From assembly GCF_000423665.1 (NCBI RefSeq), contig NZ_AUIK01000001.1, positions 296,669-360,668 of the forward strand: 64,000 nucleotides of DNA, given 5' to 3'. The DNA comes from Solirubrobacter soli DSM 22325 (GTDB taxonomy: Bacteria; Actinomycetota; Thermoleophilia; Solirubrobacterales; Solirubrobacteraceae). This document shows, piece by piece, positions 17,036 through 24,554 of the stretch. The stretch's first letter is position 1. The number at the start of each line of letters is the position of its first letter. Made by a program: the position numbers and the translations under genes. The notes beneath the pieces were generated by a model. That model saw only the letters and a list, made by a program, of their open reading frames with translations. It made no database searches and was not told the origin of the DNA.

Positions 17036-18337
17036 ATGGCGATCGAGACGACGACCCGGCGCACCGTGGTCGTGGACACCTTCACGGATGGCACGCTCGG
17101 CCCGGATGTGCCGATGGCCGGCCCGGTCGCCGACGGCGGGCACATCGTCTGGAACTCGGCGCCCGGCTGCTGGGGGCCGATGATCACCCCGGCGATCAAG
17201 GGCGGGCACGAGGTCTGCACGCCCGTGTTCGTCGAGGGCGCCGAGGTGGGCGACGCGATCGCGATCCGCATCAAGGACATCGCGGTGACATCGCTCGCGA
17301 CCGCCTCCGGCAACGACCAGGCGATGGAGGGCCGCTTCAACGGCGACCCGTACTGCGCGCCGGTGTGCGCGAGCTGCGGGACCGAGTGGCCGGAGACGCG
17401 GATCGAGGGGATCGGCCAGCAGGCTGTGCGGTGCGTCAACTGCGGCGCCGACGCGACCCCGTTCACCTTCACCAACGGCTACACGGTCGCGTTCGACGGT
17501 CAGCTCGGCGTGACCGTCGACCAGGCCCGCGCGGAGGAACTCGCCCACGACGCGAAGCGCGCCGCCGCGCTCCCCGACAACTCTGTGCAGAACCCGATCC
17601 TGACGTTCGCGCCGCACGACATCGTCGGCCTGGTGACGCGGATGCGCCCCTTCCTGGGCCAGCTCGGGACCTCGCCGTCGACCACGCTGCCCGACTCGCA
17701 CAACGCGGGCGACTTCGGCGCCTTCCTCGTGGGCGCGCCGCACAAGTTCGCGCTCGACGCGCAGGCCTTGCAGCAGCACAAGACCGACGGCCACCTCGAC
17801 ATCGACGCCGTCCGCGCCGGCGCGACGCTGATCTGCCCGGTGAAGATCCCCGGCGGCGGTGTCTACCTCGGCGACATGCACGCGATGCAGGGCGACGGCG
17901 AGATCGCCGGCCACACCGCCGACGTGGCGGGCACCGTGACGTTGCAGGTCACCGTGATCAAGGGCCTCGGGATCGATGGCCCGGTGCTCTTCCCGCTCGA
18001 GGAGGACCTCCCGTTCCTGGCCAAGCCGCTGACCGCCGCCGAGCGCTCGCGCGCCGAGGCGCTGGCCGCGCGCGAGGGCGTCGGCGCGATCGAGGACTCG
18101 CTGCCGATCTCCGTGATCGGCACCGGCCCTGACCTGAACTCCGCCACCGACAACGGCCTGCGTCGCGCCGCCGAGCTGCTCGGCCTCAGCGTGCCGGAGG
18201 TCATGAACCGGGCGACGATCGCGGGCGCCATCGAGATCGGCCGCGCGCCCGGCGTCGTCCAAGTGACGTTCCGTGCGCCGGCAAGCGCTTTGCAGGCCGC
18301 CGGACTGAAGACCTACGCCGAGGAGCTGTATGCCTGA
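17036..18337 (+). CDS. acetamidase/formamidase family amidohydrolase with zinc-ribbon-like insert
   Basis: This 433-residue protein belongs to the FmdA/AmdA family, which hydrolyses short aliphatic amides to the acid and ammonia. Recognisable parts are GGHIVWNSAPGCWGP at the N-terminus, PDSHNAGDFG in the centre and GGGVYLGDMHAMQGDGE near residue 285. Two CxxC pairs (CASC at about 107, CVNC at about 126) form a likely zinc ribbon. The ATG at 17036 is preceded by GGAGG at 9 nt; the TTG at 17027 is too close to that site. A VOC gene overlaps its 3' end by 8 bp. Confidence 0.88.
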   Translation: MAIETTTRRTVVVDTFTDGTLGPDVPMAGPVADGGHIVWNSAPGCWGPMITPAIKGGHEVCTPVFVEGAEVGDAIAIRIKDIAVTSLATASGNDQAMEGRFNGDPYCAPVCASCGTEWPETRIEGIGQQAVRCVNCGADATPFTFTNGYTVAFDGQLGVTVDQARAEELAHDAKRAAALPDNSVQNPILTFAPHDIVGLVTRMRPFLGQLGTSPSTTLPDSHNAGDFGAFLVGAPHKFALDAQALQQHKTDGHLDIDAVRAGATLICPVKIPGGGVYLGDMHAMQGDGEIAGHTADVAGTVTLQVTVIKGLGIDGPVLFPLEEDLPFLAKPLTAAERSRAEALAAREGVGAIEDSLPISVIGTGPDLNSATDNGLRRAAELLGLSVPEVMNRATIAGAIEIGRAPGVVQVTFRAPASALQAAGLKTYAEELYA

Positions 18338-19106
18338 ACGTGACGGATTCGCCCCGGGGACACCTAGCTGGGTCGATCTCGCGACGCCCGACGTCGACAA
18401 CGCCGCCGCCTTCTACGGCGAGCTGTTCGGCTGGACGACCGAAGCGACCGGCACCGTCGAGGAGACCGGCGGCTACCGCTTCTTCCTCTCGGGCGGCAAG
18501 AAGGTCGCCGGGGTCAGCCCGCTCATGCAGGACGGCCAGCCCGTCGTCTGGTCGACCTACTTCGCCACCGACGACGTCGACGCCCTGGCCGATCGCGTGA
18601 AGGAGTTCGGCGGCGAGTCCTTCTTCGACCCGATGGACGTGATGGACGCCGGCCGGATGGGCTTCTTCGGCCACCCCGCCGCCGGCGCGTTCGGCGGCTG
18701 GCAGGCCGGCAACCACAAGGGCGCCGAACTCGTCAACGAGCCGGTCAGCCTCGCCTGGAACACACTGATCACACCCCATCCCGAGGACGCCGCGGCGTTC
18801 TTCGGCGTCGTCTTCGGCCTCGCCACCGAGACCCAGCGCTTCGGCGGCGACGAGTACGTCCTCTTCATGCTCGGCGACCACGCCGTCGCCGGCCTGATGT
18901 CCCCACCTCCCGGCATGCCCGAGGGTGCCCCGGCGTTCTGGGGGGTCTCCTTCGCCGTCGAGGACGCCGACGCGACCGCCGCCCTCGCGATCGAACGCGG
19001 CGGATCAATGCTCCAGGAGCCGTTCGACATGCCGGACATCGGCCGCATCGCGACCGTCACCGACCCCTGGGGCGCCTCCTTCAGCGTCGCCGCACTGCAG
19101 TCGTAG
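18330..19106 (+). CDS. two-domain VOC (glyoxalase/bleomycin-resistance-like) protein
   Basis: This 258-residue protein has two tandem VOC modules, beginning at WVDLATPDVDNAAAFYGELFGW and again near residue 145. The family binds metals and acts in isomerisation, dioxygenation or drug binding; the substrate is unknown. It is co-transcribed with the formamidase (ATG inside its last codons). A similar two-domain protein is encoded at 25033-25797. Confidence 0.85.
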   Translation: MPERDGFAPGTPSWVDLATPDVDNAAAFYGELFGWTTEATGTVEETGGYRFFLSGGKKVAGVSPLMQDGQPVVWSTYFATDDVDALADRVKEFGGESFFDPMDVMDAGRMGFFGHPAAGAFGGWQAGNHKGAELVNEPVSLAWNTLITPHPEDAAAFFGVVFGLATETQRFGGDEYVLFMLGDHAVAGLMSPPPGMPEGAPAFWGVSFAVEDADATAALAIERGGSMLQEPFDMPDIGRIATVTDPWGASFSVAALQS

Positions 19107-19151
19107 AACGCCAGCCGGGCGCGGCCCCTACCGCGCCCGGCGCCCGCCGGC

Positions 19152-19203
19152 GGGGGTGGCAAGGAAAACCGTCCTCTGAGGACGGTTTCCCTGGCCACCC
19201 CCC
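19152..19203. repeat. palindromic intergenic repeat, copy A
   Basis: The sequence folds into a long hairpin: outer arms GGGGGTGGC and GCCACCCCCC, inner arms AGGAAAACCGTCC and GGACGGTTTCCCT around TCTGA. It lies 46 bp after the VOC stop and before the convergent TROVE gene, so it may terminate transcription from both sides. A partly decayed copy is at 24464-24516, so this is a dispersed REP-like element rather than a simple terminator. Confidence 0.75.
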
Positions 19204-19335
19204 GGAGCCCGCGCGCCGCCTCACCCCGCGCCCGCGCGGACGATGCGCCGGCCGATCAACGACGAAGGGCGCGGGCTCTCGCCCGCGCCCCAGTCCACGC
19301 GCTCTCGACGCGGTCTCCCGCGCCCACTGCGCGCT

Positions 19336-20937
19336 TCACAGCGCTCCCGCCGCGAAGCCGGTGACCACAGCCGGCGTCGCGGTGTCGAACCCGACGATGT
19401 CGAGCATCCCCGGGTCCTCCGGGTCGGCGATGGTGAAGCCGTTGGCCACCATGCCGACCACGACGAGACGCGCCGCGATCCCAGTGCGCTCGCGGTACTC
19501 GCGCAGCGCCTGGGCCGGGTGGACGGAACCCGCCCACGTCTCGGAGTCCGTGTAGACCACGAACGTGTCGATCTCGCGCCCGGTCTCGAGCGCGTAGCGC
19601 ATCGGCAGTGCGCAGTCGGTGCCGCCGAAGGGCAGGTCGGACACGGCGCGCACCGCGTCGTCCAGGCGCTGGCGCGGGCTGATCGCCAGTGGCGCCAGCC
19701 CGTCCTGGGCCCAGCCCCAGCGCTGGGTGCCGGCCTTCCACCCGCCCGCGTGGAAGCCGACGATCTCGTGCCGGGACTCGGTGGCCGCGGTCACCAGCGC
19801 CATCGCCGCCGACGCGTCACGCGGCGTCAGACCCGGCACGCCGGCGATCCAGCTGCCGGCCATCGAGCCCGACACGTCGAGCGCGAGCAGCATGCGCTTG
19901 TTCGCCGGCTCGACGGTGCCGAACGCCATGTAGAACGCGGCGTCGAGCGCGTCGATGACCTGCGCGACCGGCACCCACTCGTGCTGACCGCGGAACCCAC
20001 GACCGGCCGAGTACGTGCGCAGCGCCGACAGCACGGCGATCGGGTGCACGCGCGCCTTGCGCAGGCGCTCGCCGTCCCCGAGCTGCGCGACCACGTGCTT
20101 GGTCGCGTTGGAGCCCGGGACGAGCACGCCCACGCGGGTCAGCGTCGCGAGGTTGCGGATCAGCGCTCCCGTCGGCATGTGCTCGAGCAGCGCCGCCCAC
20201 ACCTCCTTGCTGTCGAGGAAGTCCGGCAGGACCGCCTCGCGCGGGAGCGCGTACTCGCGGATGAGCTTCGCCGTCTGGCGCGCGTCCTTCGCGTGCTGAG
20301 CGGCGGTGAAGCCCTCGACGATCCGCGGCAGACCGTCCGCCTCGGTGCGGCGCACGATCCACTCGAACAGCTGCGCGTGCTCCGGCGTCTCCGCGACCGG
20401 GTGCGCCAGGCGCAGGAGGTCGCGGTGGGTCATGCCGTCGCGCTGGCGGTACTTGACCGCCTGGTACGCGAGCTGGTCCGGCGCCTGGTCGAGGTACCAC
20501 GTCGCGATGCCGCGACGCAGCGAGCGGCCCCAACCACGGAACCCCTCGACGAAGCGGGCGAACGCGAACAGGTGCGTGCTCGTGCGGCACACGAGCGGCA
20601 GCGACGCGAGCGCGGCCTGGCGCGTCGCGTCCTCGGTGGCCGACGCCGCCATCGCGAGCGCGAAGATCGCCGGATCGTTCTTGGCCGCACGACCGTCACG
20701 GCTGATCGCGACGATCTCGGCGATCGCGCGCGGGCCGTCGCTCTCGACGCAGCGCCACACCGCGGTGGCGTTCTCACGCGCCAGCGTCAGCTCGCCCGCA
20801 TAGAAGGAGCCGCCCTCAGAGCCGAGGATCAGGAAGCGGCGCAGGCGCGCCCAGTCGTCGATCGCCCAGGCGTAGCCACCCGCCGAGTTCGGCACGAGGC
20901 CGGTGCGGTTGCGCGCGAAGCGCATCAGGTAGTTCAT
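19336..20937 (-). CDS. TROVE domain protein, Ro60 / Rsr-type RNA-binding ring
   Basis: This 533-residue protein has the TROVE helical-repeat ring at about residues 1-340 (starting MNYLMRFARN) and a von Willebrand A-like domain from about 345 with the MIDAS motif DVSGSM near 352. Ro proteins bind Y RNAs on their outer surface and misfolded RNA ends in the central hole, and bacterial orthologues work with exonucleases in RNA turnover. The ATG at 20937 follows AGGAGGGACC. A structured leader and a tRNA-shaped RNA lie upstream on the same strand, which supports a Ro/Y-RNA locus. No rtcB is seen in the window. Confidence 0.92.
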   Translation of the reverse strand: MNYLMRFARNRTGLVPNSAGGYAWAIDDWARLRRFLILGSEGGSFYAGELTLARENATAVWRCVESDGPRAIAEIVAISRDGRAAKNDPAIFALAMAASATEDATRQAALASLPLVCRTSTHLFAFARFVEGFRGWGRSLRRGIATWYLDQAPDQLAYQAVKYRQRDGMTHRDLLRLAHPVAETPEHAQLFEWIVRRTEADGLPRIVEGFTAAQHAKDARQTAKLIREYALPREAVLPDFLDSKEVWAALLEHMPTGALIRNLATLTRVGVLVPGSNATKHVVAQLGDGERLRKARVHPIAVLSALRTYSAGRGFRGQHEWVPVAQVIDALDAAFYMAFGTVEPANKRMLLALDVSGSMAGSWIAGVPGLTPRDASAAMALVTAATESRHEIVGFHAGGWKAGTQRWGWAQDGLAPLAISPRQRLDDAVRAVSDLPFGGTDCALPMRYALETGREIDTFVVYTDSETWAGSVHPAQALREYRERTGIAARLVVVGMVANGFTIADPEDPGMLDIVGFDTATPAVVTGFAAGAL

Positions 20938-21027
20938 CGAGGGTCCCTCCTTTCTGGTTGTCGTAGGTGAACGCCGCGGTCGTGGTGTGGGGCCGGATAC
21001 GCCCTTCGCGGGCAACCTCTGACAGGA

Positions 21028-21051
21028 GATAACCGGCCTCCTCCGGCCCGC
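21028..21051 (-). repeat. 24-nt leader motif, copy 2
   Basis: GCGGGCCGGAG-N4-CCGGTTATC, read on the minus strand, occurs here and at 21127-21150 (20 of 24 identical). This copy sits in a hairpin closed by CGCGGGC and GCCCGCG, in the 5' leader of the TROVE mRNA. It could be a protein-binding module. Confidence 0.55.
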
Positions 21052-21063
21052 GGCGAACGGGGT

Positions 21064-21154
21064 TGCTGCGGTCGTGTGAGCACGCCCGGGTCAATTCCGG
21101 CGCTCTACGAGCTCCTCCGGATCAGCGATAACCGGAACGCTCCGGCCCGCAGCA
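21064..21154 (-). ncRNA. structured RNA element between tRNA-like gene and TROVE gene
   Basis: On the minus strand TGCTGCGG (21154-21147) pairs perfectly with CCGCAGCA (21071-21064). Inside lie four small hairpins: CGGA-GCGT-TCCG, GCTC-GTA-GAGC, CCGG-N7-CCGG and CGTG-CTCA-CACG. It contains copy 1 of the 24-nt motif (21127-21150). It could be part of a processed Y-type RNA or a 5' UTR element of the TROVE mRNA. The fold is by eye only. Confidence 0.4.
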
Positions 21155-21175
21155 GGTGCGGTGACCGCGGTCAAG

Positions 21176-21250
21176 CACACCCGGCTGGATTCGAACCAGC
21201 GACCTCTGCCGTCGCAGGGCAGTGCTCTAAGTCCGCTGAGCTACGGGCGT
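21176..21250 (-). tRNA. tRNA or tRNA mimic with GCG anticodon upstream of the Ro gene
   Basis: All four arms fold without mismatch: acceptor ACGCCCG/CGGGTGT (7 bp, one G-U), D arm GCTC/GAGC with GG in the loop, anticodon arm CTGCC/GGCAG, T arm GCTGG/CCAGC with TTCGAAT. The 75-nt molecule has T8, A14, T33 and A37, but CCA is not encoded. The loop gives anticodon GCG (Arg CGC), which bacteria normally read with ICG. Position 3:70 is G-U, an alanine identity element, yet the discriminator is G. It may be a real rare tRNA or a tRNA-like module serving the adjacent Ro protein, as in YrlA RNAs. Confidence 0.75.
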
Positions 21251-21279
21251 GTGTTGGTGGATTCAGTTGTCAAGGAACG

Positions 21280-21307
21280 AAAAAGGGCGACCCTTCCGGA
21301 TCGCCCT
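21280..21307 (-). terminator. intrinsic terminator
   Basis: On the minus strand a 7-bp stem (AGGGCGA/TCGCCCT, 10-nt loop) is followed by TTTT. It closes the short transcription unit that starts near 21409 and lies 30 bp before the tRNA-like gene. Confidence 0.75.
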
Positions 21308-21409
21308 CGTGCGGAGCCGTCAAGTGTCCGAGCAGGCGCTCAGGCAGGGACGGACCTCCGGACGAGGTCGGTGGGCGTGCTGGCTCGGTGCAGTCGTTCA
21401 GTCATGCGG
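21280..21409 (-). ncRNA. small RNA with Y-RNA-like hairpin (or 21-codon micro-ORF transcript)
   Basis: A promoter (TTGCGT at 21444-21439, 17 bp, TACTCT at 21421-21416) predicts +1 near 21409, and the terminator at 21280 ends a transcript of about 130 nt. Within it 21360-21312 folds into an imperfect hairpin. The 5' strand reads GGTCCG and the 3' strand CACTTGAC, separated by a small internal loop. As I recall it, this is the core of the Ro-binding helix of vertebrate Y RNAs. A 21-codon frame (ATG 21405 to TGA 21340) is also present. It lacks strong codon bias, but a leaderless peptide cannot be excluded. Confidence 0.45.
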
Positions 21410-21415
21410 TGGGCC

Positions 21416-21444
21416 AGAGTAGGGGCTCGTGACGATCGACGCAA
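21416..21444 (-). promoter_or_regulatory. promoter of the small RNA
   Basis: TTGCGT (21444-21439) and TACTCT (21421-21416) on the minus strand have a 17-bp spacer. The divergent subtilase gene starts at 21576. The remaining part of the gap between 21445 and 21575 shows only a GGGGAGGGG ribosome binding site for the subtilase. Confidence 0.5.
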
Positions 21445-21575
21445 GTGGGCGCCGGGTTCGAGTCTTTGACAGTCGTCGGATGTGTTGATCGGGCTTTCCG
21501 CCCGCAGGCGCTCGCCAGCCCGCCCGACCGGTGAGAGAGTGGTGATTGCACGTCACTCACAGGGGAGGGGACCTC

Positions 21576-23807
21576 GTGAAGCGAACCGTCGCGGCCGTCG
21601 CGCTCGGTGCCTTTGCCGTACTCGCAGCTCCGGCTCTCGCCGAGCCGGTCAACCTCGCGGCGCCCGGTCTCGTGCCGGTCACCGTGACCGATCCGTCAGC
21701 CTCGATCGCAGGCGTCGCCCCGGCCCGAAGCGGCCTCGCCGACGGTCGCGTCGTGGCCCACTACGACAAGCAGGCGCTGATCCGCGCGGGTGCCTTGAAC
21801 GCCTCGACCACCCGCCTCGTCGCCTCCGACGGCTCGGCCGTCGCGGTCGAACCCGAGGTCGTGTTGGAGGTCAAGGTCACCGGCAGCAAGAGCCGCGTGC
21901 GTTCAGTCGCCGGTCCGGGCGCGCTCGAGCCGCTCGTCTCCGACGCCGATTTCTCCGCGCTCTCCGCCAAGGCCCGGGCGCGGGGTCGCTCGGTGCCCGA
22001 CATGCGCGCCTGGCAGCGGCTGACGTTGCCCGCGGGCACCGACCCGAACGCGGCCATCGAGGAGCTGCTCGCCTCCGGCCAGGTGTCCGACGCGTACGTC
22101 GCGCCCGACATGGCGCCGCCGCCGCAGACCGCGCCGACGCCTGACTTCACGAACATGCAGGGCTACCTGCGCCCCGCGCCTCAGGGCATCGACGCCGACT
22201 TCTCCCGCAAGGACCCCCGCACCCGCGGCGCCGGCGTGACGATCGCGGACCTCGAGTACTACTGGACCGCCAACCACGAGGATCTTCAGCTCGACCCGAT
22301 CGCCACCGACCTCGGCAAGACCGACTACCCGCAGTACACGGGCTTCGCCGACGAGCACGGCACGGCGGTCTTCGGCGAGATGGTCGCCAAGGACAACGGC
22401 TACGGCGTCACCGGCGGCGTGCCGGACGCGACCATGCGCGGCATCTCGCCCACCCGCGCCCGGCCCCAGGGCGGCACGACCTACAACACCGCGGCCGCGC
22501 TCACCTACGTCGGTCAGTTCCTCAAGGCCGGCGACATCGTCCTGGTCGAGCAGCAGACCCCCGGCCCGGCGGGCGGCACCGCCTACGTGCCGATCGAGTG
22601 GACGCAGGCGAACTTCGACGCCATCAAGGGCCTGAGCGCCCTCGGCATCATCGTCATGGAGACCGGCGGCAACGGCGGCCAGGACCTCGACAGCGCCCCG
22701 ATGCTCGGCCGCTTCGACCGCGCCGTCCGCGACTCCGGCGCGATCATCGGCGGTGCCGGCAGCGCCACCACCCACGCCGCGCTGAACTTTTCCTCGTACG
22801 GCACGCGCGTCGACCTTCAGGGCTGGGGCGAGCAGATCACCACCACCGGCAGTGGCGGCAACCTCTTCGGCGGCACCGCCCCGGAGAACCTGACCCGCCG
22901 CTACACCCGCTCCTTCAGCGGCACCTCCGGCGCCGGGCCGATCGTCGTCAACGCGATCGCCGCCGTCCAGTCCTACCTGAAGGCGACCGGCCAGCCCGTC
23001 TACGACAGCGCCAAGATGCGCGACCTGCTCCGCCGCACGGGCACGGCCGCCACCGGCACGCGGATCATGGGGCCGCTGCCGAACCTCGCCGCCGCTCTGA
23101 AGGACATCGAGGTCGACGCTCCGGTCGTCACCGCGGCGCTCTCCCCCACACCGGTCGACGGCTGGTACCTGAACCCGACGATCACCCTGACCGCCGACGA
23201 CGGCTGGGGCGTGGGCGTCAAGCCGAACAGCATCGAGTACCGGCTCGACGGCGGCGCCTGGACGCCTTACACCGCTCCGTTCGCAGTGCTCTCGCCCAAC
23301 GCCCACGTGCTCGAGACCCGCGCCCAGGACCTCAAGGGCAACACCGCCGTCAGGTCCGTGTCGTTCAACGTCTACGACCTCGACACCGGGGCCGACGGCA
23401 GCGCCGGCGGCGCCGTCCCCGCCACGCTCTCCCTGACCCTCGGCGGCGCCGCCGGCTTCGGCGCCTTCACTCCGGGCGTCGACAAGACCTACGCCACCTC
23501 CACCACGGCCAACGTGATCTCCTCCGCCGGCGACGCGACCCTCACCGTCGCCGACCCCGCGGCCGCATCACCCGGCCGCCTCGTCAACGGCGCGTTCGCC
23601 TTGACCGACCCGATCCAGGCCGCCGCCAACACGGGCACCTTCGCCCCGGTCACCGGGACCGGCCTCCCGCTCTTGACCTACGCCGGCCCGATCTCCAACG
23701 ACACCGTCACCCTCGGCTTCCGCCAGCACATCGGCGCCAACGAACCGCTCCGCACCGGCACCTACGCCAAGACGCTCACGTTCACCTTGTCCACCACGAC
23801 CCCATAG
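21576..23807 (+). CDS. secreted S8 (subtilisin-like) serine peptidase with Ig-like C-terminal domains
   Basis: GTG 21576, after GGGGAGGGG, gives a Sec signal peptide (AVLAAPALA). A propeptide-like region runs to about residue 190. The catalytic domain shows Asp in TIADLEYY, His in DEHGTAVFG, the oxyanion Asn in GGNGGQ and the nucleophile in FSGTSGAGP, where the usual GTSMAAP is altered. From about residue 515 there is an OmpL47-like beta domain (DGWYLNPTITLTADDGWG), and the last 130 residues form another beta-rich, WxL-like domain. The 743-residue protein is probably an extracellular protease. It appears monocistronic. Confidence 0.88.
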   Translation: MKRTVAAVALGAFAVLAAPALAEPVNLAAPGLVPVTVTDPSASIAGVAPARSGLADGRVVAHYDKQALIRAGALNASTTRLVASDGSAVAVEPEVVLEVKVTGSKSRVRSVAGPGALEPLVSDADFSALSAKARARGRSVPDMRAWQRLTLPAGTDPNAAIEELLASGQVSDAYVAPDMAPPPQTAPTPDFTNMQGYLRPAPQGIDADFSRKDPRTRGAGVTIADLEYYWTANHEDLQLDPIATDLGKTDYPQYTGFADEHGTAVFGEMVAKDNGYGVTGGVPDATMRGISPTRARPQGGTTYNTAAALTYVGQFLKAGDIVLVEQQTPGPAGGTAYVPIEWTQANFDAIKGLSALGIIVMETGGNGGQDLDSAPMLGRFDRAVRDSGAIIGGAGSATTHAALNFSSYGTRVDLQGWGEQITTTGSGGNLFGGTAPENLTRRYTRSFSGTSGAGPIVVNAIAAVQSYLKATGQPVYDSAKMRDLLRRTGTAATGTRIMGPLPNLAAALKDIEVDAPVVTAALSPTPVDGWYLNPTITLTADDGWGVGVKPNSIEYRLDGGAWTPYTAPFAVLSPNAHVLETRAQDLKGNTAVRSVSFNVYDLDTGADGSAGGAVPATLSLTLGGAAGFGAFTPGVDKTYATSTTANVISSAGDATLTVADPAAASPGRLVNGAFALTDPIQAAANTGTFAPVTGTGLPLLTYAGPISNDTVTLGFRQHIGANEPLRTGTYAKTLTFTLSTTTP

Positions 23808-23872
23808 CCGTACCTCCGATGACCCACTGCGCCGGCGCGACCTCTCCACGCGCCGGCACACCCTCCCGCGCG

Positions 23873-24148
23873 TCATTCCGTCTCGCCGCGGCGCCGGGCG
23901 CGCCACCGTGCGATCAGGCCAGGCCGGGGCGGTTCGACCTCTTCGCGCAGCGGCAGGCGGCCGGCCTTGCGCTCGCGCATCACGCACTCGGCGTGCGCGT
24001 GGCGGCGGCGCCGGTCGTCGCCCTCGGGCTTGATCAGCATGTGCGCGCTCATGGACGACAGGAACCGGTCGCAGAACGGGCAGCGGTAGGTCGCCGGCTT
24101 CAGGTTCTGGGCCGGCCGGATCGTCCACCAGCGGGGCGCGTCGGGCAC
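23873..24148 (-). CDS. small zinc-finger-like protein
   Basis: The 91-residue protein has CPFCDRFLSSMSAHM followed by HAHAEC, which gives a likely Cys3/His zinc site, and a basic C-terminus. The family is small and its role is unknown; nucleic-acid binding is a guess from charge. It lies just downstream of the Rho-N protein gene on the same strand (19 bp gap). Confidence 0.75.
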   Translation of the reverse strand: MPDAPRWWTIRPAQNLKPATYRCPFCDRFLSSMSAHMLIKPEGDDRRRRHAHAECVMRERKAGRLPLREEVEPPRPGLIARWRARRRGETE

Positions 24149-24167
24149 GCGCCCATGGTGGCGTACG

Positions 24168-24428
24168 TCAGTGGTTGCGCAACGCGTCGATGAGCTCGCT
24201 CTTGTTCATCTTCGAACGACCTTCGATGCCGATCTCCGCGGCGCGCTTGGAGAGATCGTCCTTGCTCCAGTCGTCGTAGGAGCCGGACTTCCCGCCCTTC
24301 TGCGCCGTCGCGTGCCGGTCGGAGTTGGCGATCCGCGCCGCCTTCTCCTTGCTCGCGCCCTGATCGCGCAGGGCCTCGTACTGCTCTGGGTCCTTGACGC
24401 TCGGACCGGGGCTCTTCTGCGGTGCCAT
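24168..24428 (-). CDS. small protein with Rho N-terminal/SAP-like helix-extended domain
   Basis: This 86-residue protein starts at ATG 24428. The N-terminal half (ARIANSDRHATAQKGGKS) matches a conserved actinobacterial segment. The C-terminal half (DWSKDDLSKRAAEIGI, then MNKSELIDALRNH) is a Rho_N or SAP-type helix-extension-helix that usually binds nucleic acid. It may form a small operon with the zinc-finger gene downstream. A perfect palindrome lies 23 bp upstream of its start. Confidence 0.82.
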   Translation of the reverse strand: MAPQKSPGPSVKDPEQYEALRDQGASKEKAARIANSDRHATAQKGGKSGSYDDWSKDDLSKRAAEIGIEGRSKMNKSELIDALRNH

Positions 24429-24450
24429 GCACCAGGGCCTACCCGCGCCG

Positions 24451-24467
24451 CCCCGTGATTCACGGGG
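24451..24467. promoter_or_regulatory. 17-bp perfect palindrome upstream of the Rho-N-like gene
   Basis: CCCCGTGA-T-TCACGGGG has 8-bp arms around one base. It lies 23 bp upstream of the ATG at 24428 and overlaps the outer arm of the repeat at 24464. It could be an operator or a hairpin. Confidence 0.45.
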
Positions 24468-24516
24468 GGTGGTCAGGAAAAGCGTCCTCTGAGTCAAGTA
24501 ATCCTCGCCACCCCCC
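24464..24516. repeat. palindromic intergenic repeat, copy B (decayed)
   Basis: It shares with copy A (19152-19203) the outer GGGGGTGG and CGCCACCCCCCGG arms and the inner AGGAAAA-S-CGTCCTCTGAG. The right inner arm has diverged, so only the outer stem pairs well. It lies in the gap between the cupin gene (stop at 24555) and the Rho-N-like gene. Confidence 0.7.
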
Positions 24517-24554
24517 GGTCAAACCGCCGCACCGCGAATCCGCGCCGCGCGGCA

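Noticed and set aside
21268..21273. TTGACA as -35 of a promoter for the tRNA-like gene
   Set aside because: With a normal spacer the -10 would fall on the tRNA 5' end and +1 inside the gene, so it cannot make the full molecule.
21161..21469. Plus-strand frame starting TAVKHTRLDSNQRPLP
   Set aside because: This is the typical translation of the antisense strand of a tRNA gene; the tRNA cloverleaf on the minus strand explains it.
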